Shown here in pieces: positions 56,026 to 64,000 of a stretch of DNA of 64,000 nt. Numbering within the stretch: the first letter of the stretch is position 1; each line of letters starts with the position of its first letter. The position numbers and the translations under genes were made by a program. The DNA lies in contig NZ_CACVCC010000001.1 in assembly GCF_902729355.1 (NCBI RefSeq), forward strand, positions 62,001-126,000, read 5' to 3'. The stretch comes from Streptococcus sp. S784/96/1 (GTDB lineage Bacteria; Bacillota; Bacilli; Lactobacillales; Streptococcaceae). The notes under the pieces were generated by a model. That model saw only the letters and a program-made list of their open reading frames with translations, searched no databases and was not told where the DNA came from.

Positions 56026-57159
56026 ATGAAAATTTTGATTGGTGCGGATATAGTACCAACACCAAGTAATTATGATTTATTTTATCAAGGTAATGTGAAT
56101 GAATTGATTGGTGAAGATTTGGTAAACGTGTTCTCTGAGGCTGATTTTAAAGTTTTTAATTTAGAAACGCCTCTTGCAGACAGGGAGACCCCTATTAAAA
56201 AAAGTGGTCCAGCATTAATGGCACCAACGAAGACTGCAAATGGACTTAGTTCCTTGGGGATTAACTTGTTAACTCTTGCTAACAACCATATTATGGATCA
56301 AGGTAAGAGAGGCTTAGAGTCCACATTGGATACCTTAAAGCATTTTCAAATAGATACAGTTGGTGTTGGAGAAAATAGTCTAGAGGCTAGTACTGTCTAC
56401 TTTACCGAATTAAAGGGACGAAAAATAGGTTTTTACGCTTGTGTAGATCATGAATTTTCAGTGGCAACTTCCGAAAGAGCTGGAGCAAATCCATTTGATT
56501 CATTAAAAATATTTTCTGATATTAAAAAGGCATCTAATCAGTGTGACTATTTGATAGTTCTTTATCATGGTGGAAAAGAAGAATATCGCTATCCTTCTCC
56601 GCGTTTGCAAGAAGTTTGTCATAGTTTAGTTGATTCGGGGGCAAATTTAGTGATTTGTCAACACAGTCACTGCATAGGTTGTGAAGAAAATTACCATGAT
56701 TCGAAGATTATTTACGGACAAGGAAATTTTATATTCGATTTAGATGATAATGAGTTTTGGAATACGAGTTTGTTAATCGAACTGGATGAGAATTTTAATA
56801 TTAGCTATATTCCTGTTGTCAAGACAAATGAATTGGTCCGAAAAGCCAATTCACAAGAAGCGCATCAAATATTGGATGATTTTTTCAAACGTTCTGAAGA
56901 AATAAAGGATGTGAATGTTATAAAGTCTATCTATCAAGAATATGCCAAAAAGCAATTTCAACATTATTTGATCAGACTCCAAGGAGGAGAGTCACTGTTA
57001 TTTAGACTATTAAATAAATTGAGTGGCAATAAACTGCGTGAAAAGTATCTGAATCGTAAATATAATGCAAAAGTATTGATGACCCTTTTGAACTATTTTG
57101 AATGCGAAACACATCAAGAATTGATTATTGAAGGAATAAAAACAAAAATAGGGGATTAG
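56026..57159 (+). CDS. CapA family protein (PGA_cap metallophosphoesterase-like)
   Basis: A 377-residue protein: ILIGADIVPTPS at the start, FNLETPLADRETP, LANNHIMDQG (with the conserved NNH), LYHGGKEEY, HSHCIGCEENY and IYGQGNFIFD. This is the CapA fold of poly-gamma-glutamate capsule synthesis, a calcineurin-like metalloenzyme. No signal peptide or membrane segment is visible, unlike most CapA proteins. ATG 56026 follows GGAGGG. Its role in this polysaccharide is unknown. Confidence 0.85.
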   Translation: MKILIGADIVPTPSNYDLFYQGNVNELIGEDLVNVFSEADFKVFNLETPLADRETPIKKSGPALMAPTKTANGLSSLGINLLTLANNHIMDQGKRGLESTLDTLKHFQIDTVGVGENSLEASTVYFTELKGRKIGFYACVDHEFSVATSERAGANPFDSLKIFSDIKKASNQCDYLIVLYHGGKEEYRYPSPRLQEVCHSLVDSGANLVICQHSHCIGCEENYHDSKIIYGQGNFIFDLDDNEFWNTSLLIELDENFNISYIPVVKTNELVRKANSQEAHQILDDFFKRSEEIKDVNVIKSIYQEYAKKQFQHYLIRLQGGESLLFRLLNKLSGNKLREKYLNRKYNAKVLMTLLNYFECETHQELIIEGIKTKIGD

Positions 57160-57161
57160 TG

Positions 57162-58643
57162 ATGTCAAAGACAGTAAACGTTAAAAAGTTATTTGGCAAT
57201 TCAATGATATATGCTATATGCGGTATAGGCGTAAAATGTTTTAGTTTTTTCCTAATTCCGATTTATACGAGCTATCTTACTACAGCTGATTATGGGATGA
57301 CTAGTATTGTAGGGAGTTTTTTAACAACTTCATCTTTTATTACTGCTTTATCTTTATTTTCAGCTGTATTAAGATTTTATGTAGATTTAAAAAACGATGA
57401 GAGACAACTACGACGATTTTATGGAACAATTATCACGTTTGTATTCTTATTTAGTATCGTTGTATCTATTGTTTTAATTATTGGAAAATCTTTGCTACTC
57501 AAATATGTATTGATAGATATGGATTTTTATCCTACAGTAATGATTACCATTGTTTCGATGATTTTCTATTGCCAGTATAGTATTTATGAAAATATTCTAA
57601 AAAGTCAACAAAAAGCAACTGAATATGCAATCGTGATGATTAGTTATGTAATACTCACCGTAGTTTTAAATCTCTTCTTCATTATTCAATTAAAAATGGG
57701 TGGAAATGGTGTTTTACTAGCTAATTTACTTTCCTATGTGATTTACTTTATTTATTTTATAGGTCGCTTAATCTGTACAAAGCAAATTGAATTTTGTATA
57801 GATAAGAGATTACTAAAAGAAGCTTTAAAATATTCTATCCCAATAATTCCTCATAATCTTTCTACACAAATTGCAATACTCATTTCAAAAATATTAATCG
57901 GTACAACTGATACTGTTGCAATGGTAGGATTATTCTCAATTGCATCACAATTTGGTAACATTGCTGATACAATACAAGGTTACGTGAGTACAGCTTATGG
58001 TCCATGGTTTTATGAACAATTAAGTGCAAAACAGGAGGGAATAACTACACATATCAGAAGAGTTTCTAATATGTTAACGTTAGTTATTGGATTTTTTATG
58101 CTGGGAATTTCTTTGTTTTCTCATGATTACATTGTATTATTTCTACATAAAAGCTATGCTTTGGCCTGGATTTATGTGCCACTATTAGTTAGTGTCTTTT
58201 TAATTAAAATAATCTATTACTTCTATGTAGAAGTATTGTTCTTTTATAAAAGTGCCTCACGATTGTTATTTATAGCGACGCTTAGTAGTAGTTTTTTAAA
58301 TGTTATTATTTCATATTTTTCCATTCAATCTTTTGGTGTTCTAGGGTCAATTATAGCCGATATCATTGCTATGTTAGTGCGTGTTGCTATTGTTGTATAT
58401 ATTAGTAGAAAATTTAGTGATGTAGGTTTGAAATTGGGAGACTTTATCAAAAATATTGGTTTCATATTAACAATGATGATCATTGGACTTTCATGGACCT
58501 ATATGTATTATCAAACAAGTTTTAGTATTTTAGAATTTCTATATAGATGTATGATCATAGTGATGTATCTTATGATTTGTATGATGAAATACAAAGTTTC
58601 TGTTATGTCTATCATATCTCAAGTGAGGAATAAATTTAAGTAA
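57162..58643 (+). CDS. wzx: Polysaccharide flippase (Wzx)
   Basis: A 493-residue membrane protein with about 13-14 hydrophobic segments, the MATE/MOP-type polysaccharide transporter (GNSMIYAICGIGVKCFSFFL and TSYLTTADYGMTSIVG at the start). It moves the lipid-linked repeat across the membrane. ATG 57162 lies 3 bases after the CapA stop; a GTG at 57159 is also in frame. No regulator gene is next to it. Confidence 0.88.
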   Translation: MSKTVNVKKLFGNSMIYAICGIGVKCFSFFLIPIYTSYLTTADYGMTSIVGSFLTTSSFITALSLFSAVLRFYVDLKNDERQLRRFYGTIITFVFLFSIVVSIVLIIGKSLLLKYVLIDMDFYPTVMITIVSMIFYCQYSIYENILKSQQKATEYAIVMISYVILTVVLNLFFIIQLKMGGNGVLLANLLSYVIYFIYFIGRLICTKQIEFCIDKRLLKEALKYSIPIIPHNLSTQIAILISKILIGTTDTVAMVGLFSIASQFGNIADTIQGYVSTAYGPWFYEQLSAKQEGITTHIRRVSNMLTLVIGFFMLGISLFSHDYIVLFLHKSYALAWIYVPLLVSVFLIKIIYYFYVEVLFFYKSASRLLFIATLSSSFLNVIISYFSIQSFGVLGSIIADIIAMLVRVAIVVYISRKFSDVGLKLGDFIKNIGFILTMMIIGLSWTYMYYQTSFSILEFLYRCMIIVMYLMICMMKYKVSVMSIISQVRNKFK

Positions 58644-58677
58644 GGTGTTACACCAAGTCAAATGGTATAAGTAAAAA

Positions 58678-59538
58678 ATGAATAGAGAAGAATTTTTTGA
58701 AGAAGTTACAAAAGCACAGATAGGGCCAGATAATTTTGAAACAATTTATAATGAATTTGGGCATTTTCAAAATTTAGCGTTAGAAACATTAAGAGAATTT
58801 CATAATGTTTGTGAGAAGAATGGGATTGATTATCAATTAACCTTTGGAACCCTTTTAGGTGTTGTTCGTGATAATGGTATGATTCCATGGGATTATGACA
58901 TTGATGTTTTAGTATCTATCACAGAGAAGGAAAAACTAGTTGAAGCCTTATCAAGAGATTTAAATCCCAATTACTATTTCTATTGTCCAGAGAGTGATCG
59001 GGAATGTCGTCATGTTATCATGAGATTAACACCTGAAGGGTATCGTAGTGAAGTATTGCATGTTGATGTCTTTTATTTCACAGGAAGTCCTGATGATTCA
59101 ACAGATAGGAAAAAGCATGCCTTAAAAATTAAGCAAATATCAGAAATGAGGTATGATAAGTTTGTAAAGGTGTTACAAGAAGCTAGTAGTTTTCGAAATC
59201 TAGTTAAGATGGTATTACTGAAATTTAGGACGATGTTTATTTCAGAAAGAAGCCTTCGTCACAAGTATGAATCACTAGTGAGTAAGTACAATCCTAAAGA
59301 CTCGAAATATTGTATAACAGCTGATACATTTGCGGATTGGTATGAGTTACCTTCAGAGTTTTTATTGGAAACAGAATTGATAGAGACGTCAATGGGGTCA
59401 TTCAGAGTACCGGTGCGACGTAAGGAATTATTAAAACTATTTTATGAGGACTATCGAAAACTTTATCCGGTTTCAGACAGATTAGCAGAATTGATTAAAA
59501 ATCATAAGAAACTTGTTAAACAATCTCAAAAAAAATAA
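58678..59538 (+). CDS. licD: LicD family phosphocholine transferase
   Basis: A 286-residue LicD protein: YQLTFGTLLGVVRDNGMIPWDYDIDVLV is the nucleotidyltransferase-like core split here by text (G-x-LLG and DYDID), with the later RSEVLHVDVFYF. It attaches phosphocholine from CDP-choline to a sugar of the polymer. No ribosome site stands before ATG 58678; a TATAAG at 58665 lies very close, so expression may differ from the rest. It follows a short remnant at 58644-58677. Confidence 0.88.
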   Translation: MNREEFFEEVTKAQIGPDNFETIYNEFGHFQNLALETLREFHNVCEKNGIDYQLTFGTLLGVVRDNGMIPWDYDIDVLVSITEKEKLVEALSRDLNPNYYFYCPESDRECRHVIMRLTPEGYRSEVLHVDVFYFTGSPDDSTDRKKHALKIKQISEMRYDKFVKVLQEASSFRNLVKMVLLKFRTMFISERSLRHKYESLVSKYNPKDSKYCITADTFADWYELPSEFLLETELIETSMGSFRVPVRRKELLKLFYEDYRKLYPVSDRLAELIKNHKKLVKQSQKK

Positions 59539-59567
59539 GTGGCGTATAGACAAGTCGAGGAGATGTT

Positions 59568-61121
59568 ATGCGTATTCAAAAAAGTGCAATTATTCTTGCA
59601 GCAGGATTTGGTATGAGATCAATTCCAATCAATATCGATATACCAAAGGGATTGATAAAAGTTCACGGAGAACGTTTAATTGAACGCTTGATTTCTCAAT
59701 TAAAAAATCAAGGCATAGATGATATTGTTATTGTGATTGGCTATATGTCAGAAAAATATTTATATTTAGAAGAAGAGTACAATGTTCATTTAATAGTAAA
59801 TAGTGAATTTGCTGAAAAAAATAGTTTGCATTCATTATGGTTAGCAAAGGATTATATTTCAAATTCCTACATACTTCCTTGCGATGTATGGATTAAAGAT
59901 AATATTTTTGATAATACTTTAAGTGAATCTTGTTGCTATTTATCTGCTGCTGCAGAGAACTCAGATACTGGTGATACTAAAGAACAGTGGGATAATCTTT
60001 TAGGTATAGCCTATATTAATGAGAATGATAGTGAGTATTTTAGTAAAATGTTGGAAAAGTTAGAGCATATTACTGGATCTGAAAAACTTTTTTGGGAAGA
60101 AATCTTATATTGCTCTAATAAACTTAATTTAAAGAAAATTATTGATCAAAAAGCTACTGTTATTGAAATAGATACTTTTGAGGACTTAAGAAAATTTGAT
60201 TCAGAATCCCCTCAATTGAATGCAGATTCTGTCAATTATATTTGTAGTATCCTTAATGTAGAGGTATCAGATATTTATAATATCAAAGCTATGAAAAAGG
60301 GAATGACAAATAGATCGTTCTTTTTTGAAAGTCATCATCAAAAATATATTATGCGAATTCCAGGTGAAGGAACCGATTTGCTAATTAATAGAAAAAGTGA
60401 AGCATCAGTTTATAACACTATTGCACCATATTTGTTAAGTGATGAGCTTATTTCAATTGATGAGAATAGTGGGTATAAAATTACAAAATTTATATCGGAC
60501 ACTAGAACTTGTGATCCCAAAAATAACAAAGATTTAGAGTTGTGTATCAAAAAGCTTAAATCCTTTCATCAATTGGAACTGATTGTTGATCATGAATTTG
60601 ATTTATTTGATCAGATAAATTTCTATGAACAGATAAATAGCAATCAATCTGTTTATCCGAATTATGATGATGTCAAAAAAACTATCTTTAGTTTGAAATC
60701 CTTTATAGAAGATAATGTTGAACGAAAATGTCTAACTCATATTGATGCGGTGTCAGATAATTTCTTAATATATCAAGAAGCAGAGCAATTAGTTGTAAAA
60801 TTAATTGACTGGGAATATGCAGCTATGCAGGACCCACATCTTGATTTAGCGATGTTTGCGATTTATTCTTCTTATTCTAGGATAGAATTAGATAAGTTAA
60901 TTAATTTGTATTTCGATAATCAATGTGAAACTAATATAAGATATAAAATATATGCTTATGTTGCCGTAGCGGGACTACTTTGGAGTAATTGGTGCGAATA
61001 TAAAAGTTCGTTAGGTGTTGAGTTTGGTGAGTATGCTGTACTCCAATTTGAATATGCAACGCTCTATTCAAAAATTGTAAAAGAATATTTAGCTTATGAA
61101 ATAAAGGGGAAGGGCGGCTAA
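59568..61121 (+). CDS. Fused LicC-like nucleotidyltransferase and LicA-like choline kinase
   Basis: A 517-residue two-domain protein. Residues about 1-225 are a nucleotidyltransferase (LAAGFGMRSIPINIDIPKG, INSEFAEKN region). Residues about 235-515 are a choline kinase/aminoglycoside-phosphotransferase fold with HIDAVSDNF (His391 in the catalytic HxDxxxxN form) and LIDWEYAAMQDP (Asp414). In pneumococcus LicA and LicC are separate; here kinase and cytidylyltransferase are joined, which could channel phosphocholine to CDP-choline. A separate LicC also lies at 62071. Substrate (choline or ethanolamine-like) is inferred. Confidence 0.85.
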   Translation: MRIQKSAIILAAGFGMRSIPINIDIPKGLIKVHGERLIERLISQLKNQGIDDIVIVIGYMSEKYLYLEEEYNVHLIVNSEFAEKNSLHSLWLAKDYISNSYILPCDVWIKDNIFDNTLSESCCYLSAAAENSDTGDTKEQWDNLLGIAYINENDSEYFSKMLEKLEHITGSEKLFWEEILYCSNKLNLKKIIDQKATVIEIDTFEDLRKFDSESPQLNADSVNYICSILNVEVSDIYNIKAMKKGMTNRSFFFESHHQKYIMRIPGEGTDLLINRKSEASVYNTIAPYLLSDELISIDENSGYKITKFISDTRTCDPKNNKDLELCIKKLKSFHQLELIVDHEFDLFDQINFYEQINSNQSVYPNYDDVKKTIFSLKSFIEDNVERKCLTHIDAVSDNFLIYQEAEQLVVKLIDWEYAAMQDPHLDLAMFAIYSSYSRIELDKLINLYFDNQCETNIRYKIYAYVAVAGLLWSNWCEYKSSLGVEFGEYAVLQFEYATLYSKIVKEYLAYEIKGKGG

Positions 61122-61124
61122 TAC

Positions 61125-62042
61125 ATGCAAAAGAGAGTAAAAGGAACTATTCAGGGCTTGTTATCAGGAGTTTTTTGGGGATTGGATACAAGTTTAAATG
61201 GGTATATCTTATTATTAACTCCGTTCCTACTTATGGATAAGCGGTTTATTCCGCCAACTTTATTAATTGGTTTTTTTCATGATGCTATTTCAGCCGTGGC
61301 TTTGCTATTATACAATAAAATCAAGTTCAACTTTACCATTAAAAAATTACTTTCAATTAGAAGTACATATTTTGTTATGCTTGCAGCAATTTTTGCTGGT
61401 CCTGTAGGGATGCAATCATACCTTATTTCTGTAAAAATGCTAGGTGCAGGAGTTTCGGCAACGTTTTCTGCTATTTATCCAGCCGTAGCTGCTTTTTTTG
61501 GGATGTTATTTTTAAAAGATAGGTTGACTAGTAAAGGATGGCTAGGGCTTAGTTTATCAATATTAAGTGTTGCAATATTAAGTTTTTCTAATGTGGAGAC
61601 TGTTAAGTTTAGTTATTTAGGATATCTATTTGCTATTCTTTGTGTTCTAGGCTGGGCTTTTGAAAGTGTTATTTGTTCATATGGGATGAATGAAGATATT
61701 CAACCCTATGAAGCATTATTTATTAGACAAATAACATCTAGTTTTGTTTATCTGATATTGTTATTTTTGAATGGAAATTTTTTGTTTAGTCTCCAACAGA
61801 TTTTTTCAGTTAATGTTTTTATATTGATATTCCTAATTGCTATTGTTGGGACAACATCATATATGTTTTATTATAATGCAATTCATTTAATTGGTCCTGT
61901 TAGAGCAACTGGATTGAATGTTACTTACTCTATTTGGGCGGTTGTCTTTTCTATTATACTGTTAAATGGTACATTTGATATCAAATTGATAATTTGTGGA
62001 TTAATGATTATTGTCGGTTCAATATTAGTATCAAAAGCTTAA
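61125..62042 (+). CDS. licB: LicB choline permease (DMT superfamily)
   Basis: A 305-residue protein with ten hydrophobic segments in the DMT pattern; GLLSGVFWGLDTSLNGYI, IFAGPVGMQSYLISVKMLG, SAIYPAVAAFFGMLFLKD and ATGLNVTYSIWAVVFSIILL match pneumococcal LicB closely. It brings choline into the cell. It lies 3 bases after the fused kinase gene. Confidence 0.88.
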   Translation: MQKRVKGTIQGLLSGVFWGLDTSLNGYILLLTPFLLMDKRFIPPTLLIGFFHDAISAVALLLYNKIKFNFTIKKLLSIRSTYFVMLAAIFAGPVGMQSYLISVKMLGAGVSATFSAIYPAVAAFFGMLFLKDRLTSKGWLGLSLSILSVAILSFSNVETVKFSYLGYLFAILCVLGWAFESVICSYGMNEDIQPYEALFIRQITSSFVYLILLFLNGNFLFSLQQIFSVNVFILIFLIAIVGTTSYMFYYNAIHLIGPVRATGLNVTYSIWAVVFSIILLNGTFDIKLIICGLMIIVGSILVSKA

Positions 62043-62070
62043 AAGTTATCACAATTAGAAGGAAGTTATT

Positions 62071-62754
62071 ATGAGAGCGATTATTCTAGCTGCTGGCATG
62101 GGGACACGGCTTAGGCCTATTACCTTGTATACACCAAAATCGTTGATTAAAGTGAATGATGAGACTTTGATTGAAAGACAAATTAAATTTTTGAATGCAA
62201 GAGGAATTTTTGAAATATATGTTGTTACAGGGTATCTCTCAGAGCAATTTGAATTTTTAAAAGAAAAATATAGTGTTAATTTAGTGTATAATGAATACTA
62301 TGACAGGTACAATAATTTTTATACAATGTATCTCGTTAAAGAATTTTTAAGCGATGCGATCGTGATTGATGCGGATAATTACTTGGTTGAAAATTTTTTA
62401 ACATCAGATTTAACGACCTCAACTTATTTTAGTGAGTATAAGAAGGATTTTCAAGATGAATGGTTGTTGCGATGTGATGATGAAGGCCATGTCATAGATA
62501 TTGAAATTATTTCAGGAGAAGGACAGATTATTTCAGGTGTTTCTTATTGGAATGAAGAGGATGGAGCTCTCTTGAAATTGGCTCTTGAAACTCATTATGA
62601 CAATAATGATTTTAAAGAGTTATATTGGGATAACTTAGTCATTGAAAATTTATCGTCCTTAACCATAGATTGTGTGGAATTACAACCTTGCTCTATCTTT
62701 GAAATTGATAATCATGATGATTTAGAGTTGTTACGTGAATATGTTAGTAAGTAG
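62071..62754 (+). CDS. licC: CTP:phosphocholine cytidylyltransferase LicC
   Basis: A 227-residue enzyme that makes CDP-choline. The pattern IILAAGMGTRLRPIT, TPKSLIKVNDE, DRYNNFYTMYLVKE, IDADNYLVENF, YWDNLV and CSIFEIDNHDD follows pneumococcal LicC over the whole length. AAGGAAG precedes it. Having both this gene and the N-terminal domain at 59568 means two cytidylyltransferases in one operon. Confidence 0.92.
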   Translation: MRAIILAAGMGTRLRPITLYTPKSLIKVNDETLIERQIKFLNARGIFEIYVVTGYLSEQFEFLKEKYSVNLVYNEYYDRYNNFYTMYLVKEFLSDAIVIDADNYLVENFLTSDLTTSTYFSEYKKDFQDEWLLRCDDEGHVIDIEIISGEGQIISGVSYWNEEDGALLKLALETHYDNNDFKELYWDNLVIENLSSLTIDCVELQPCSIFEIDNHDDLELLREYVSK

Positions 62755-62761
62755 GATAGCG

Positions 62762-63805
62762 ATGAAAAAAACAATATTAGTTACAGGAGCAGCGGGATTT
62801 ATTGGTTCTAATCTTGTTTTAGAACTTTTAGGAGATAGCGATCAATTTAATATTATCGGTTTAGATAATCTAAATGATTATTATGATGTCAATCTGAAAG
62901 ACTATAGACTTAATCGAATTAAAGAAGTTTCGCAAGTGAGTAAGTCAACATGGTTTTTTATTGAGGGGGACTTAGCTGATGGTTTTTTGATTGATTCTAT
63001 TTTTGAAAAATATCGTCCAGAAATTGTAGTGAATTTAGCTGCTCAAGCAGGGGTTCGCTATTCCATTACTAATCCTGATGCCTATATCAATTCTAATATG
63101 ATAGGTTTTTATAATATTCTTGAAGCCTGTCGCCGTTATCCTGTTGAGCATTTAGTTTATGCGTCAAGTTCATCTGTATATGGGTCAAATAAAAAGGTTC
63201 CATATGCGGTGGAAGACAAAGTAGATAACCCTGTTTCTCTTTATGCAGCAACTAAAAAATCTAATGAATTATTTGCACATGCGTATAGTAAATTATATGA
63301 AATTCCGACAACAGGCTTACGTTTCTTTACAGTTTATGGACCTGCTGGTCGTCCCGATATGGCCTATTTTGGATTTACAAATAAGCTAAAAAACGGAGAA
63401 ACAATTGAGATTTTCAATTATGGAAACTGTAAACGTGATTTTACTTTTGTAGACGATATTGTAGAAGGTGTGAAGCGTGTAATGTTTGGCGCTCCCGAAA
63501 AAGTCACTGGTGAGGATGGGTTACCAATTCCACCATACGCCATATATAATATTGGTAATAGCCAACCTGAAAATTTGTTAGATTTTGTTACTATTTTACA
63601 AGAAGAACTTATTCGTGCAGGTGTTTTACCAGAAGATTATGATTTTGAAAGTCATAAGAAGTTAGTTCCAATGCAACCAGGGGATGTTCCAATTACATTT
63701 GCGGATACAACAGCACTGGAAGAAAAATTTGGCTTTAAACCCAATACAGATTTGCGTACGGGCTTGAGAAAGTTTGCAGAATGGTATAAAGAATTTTATA
63801 ATTAA
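62762..63805 (+). CDS. UDP-glucuronate 4-epimerase-like SDR
   Basis: A 347-residue extended SDR: TGAAGFIGSNLVLELL, LDNLNDYYDVNLK, LAAQAGVRYSITNPDAYI, YASSSSVYG, the catalytic YAATKKSNE and GPAGRPDMAYFGF. The DYYDVNLK and AGRPDMA blocks are typical of UDP-glucuronate 4-epimerases, which make UDP-galacturonate. ATG 62762 is preferred: AGGA lies just upstream, while a longer frame from 62735 overlaps licC. The following ugd supplies its substrate. Confidence 0.88.
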   Translation: MKKTILVTGAAGFIGSNLVLELLGDSDQFNIIGLDNLNDYYDVNLKDYRLNRIKEVSQVSKSTWFFIEGDLADGFLIDSIFEKYRPEIVVNLAAQAGVRYSITNPDAYINSNMIGFYNILEACRRYPVEHLVYASSSSVYGSNKKVPYAVEDKVDNPVSLYAATKKSNELFAHAYSKLYEIPTTGLRFFTVYGPAGRPDMAYFGFTNKLKNGETIEIFNYGNCKRDFTFVDDIVEGVKRVMFGAPEKVTGEDGLPIPPYAIYNIGNSQPENLLDFVTILQEELIRAGVLPEDYDFESHKKLVPMQPGDVPITFADTTALEEKFGFKPNTDLRTGLRKFAEWYKEFYN

Positions 63806-63841
63806 ATAAACAATTTAGCTAATGAAATTTGGAGAAAGCTT

Positions 63842-64000
63842 ATGAAAATTGTAGTAGCGGGAACAGGTTATGTAGGTTTGTCATTAGCAACTTTATTGTC
63901 ACAGAGTCATGAAGTTGTTGCAGTAGATATTATTCCTGAAAAGGTTGAGATGATTAATAAACGTATTTCACCAATTCAGGATGATAAAATTGAAGAGTAC
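63842..64000 (+). CDS. ugd: UDP-glucose 6-dehydrogenase, N-terminal part (cut by window edge)
   Basis: The first 53 codons of a nucleotide-sugar dehydrogenase: [19 protein letters not shown] (NAD site) then [20 protein letters not shown]. It oxidises UDP-glucose to UDP-glucuronate. A GGAGAAAG lies upstream. The gene continues beyond the window, and with the preceding epimerase it indicates a uronic acid in the polymer. Confidence 0.9.
   Translation, partial: MKIVVAGTGYVGLSLATLLSQSHEVVAVDIIPEKVEMINKRISPIQDDKIEEY

Overview
The window is a low-GC Gram-positive chromosome segment, almost certainly a Streptococcus. The evidence is a syntenic core of tmk-holB-yabA-rsmI-pepT, an ebsA-like gene, ferredoxin, a LysM gene, cmk-infC-rpmI-rplT and rbgA-rnhB-maa-dprA-topA, plus the streptococcal regulator SpxR and many extended -10 promoters (TGnTATAAT). 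Gene order resembles the pyogenic group; I cannot fix the species.

Layout. (1) 1-17.0 kb is an accessory sugar island: the tail of a nucleoside hydrolase, a GH3 beta-glucosidase, a LacI regulator divergent from a split transketolase - sugar isomerase - FGGY kinase operon, an esterase, and an AraC regulator divergent from an apiosidase-like hydrolase - PTS IIBC - large glycosidase operon. The isomerase + kinase + two-subunit transketolase set matches the transketolase route for D-apiose (D-apiose isomerase, apulose kinase, apulose-4-phosphate transketolase), and the apiosidase-like enzyme points the same way. No hydrolase has a signal peptide and the only transporter is a PTS permease, so I infer uptake of small plant apiosyl or related glycosides followed by cytoplasmic breakdown. 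CcpA-type cre sites lie at both operon promoters. (2) 17.2-40.4 kb is core genome, interrupted by repeat-rich gaps: a GC-richer hairpin element at 17.8 kb, a 450-bp array of palindromes at 22.5 kb with an inverted partial copy at 27.2 kb, and degenerate IS/MITE-like ends at 30.7 kb. (3) 40.8-64 kb is one long plus-strand polysaccharide locus cut by the right edge. It encodes Galf supply (glf), a membrane 4,6-dehydratase/reductase/phosphoglycosyltransferase trio for an initiating 2-acetamido-6-deoxyhexose, a second three-gene pathway to an L-FucNAc or L-QuiNAc type sugar with a WbuB-like transferase, a Stealth phosphotransferase, a TupA-like protein, Wzy, Wzx, a CapA-like protein, acyltransferases (one broken), a complete phosphocholine set (licD, a LicC-LicA-like fusion, licB, licC) and UDP-uronic acid genes.

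The most notable items are the putative PTS-fed apiose catabolic island, the phosphocholine-decorated polysaccharide locus with a fused cytidylyltransferase-kinase, and the unexplained palindrome-array element. A diverged ~90-bp repeat occurs at 2.9 kb inside the sugar island and at 40.4 kb just before the polysaccharide locus.
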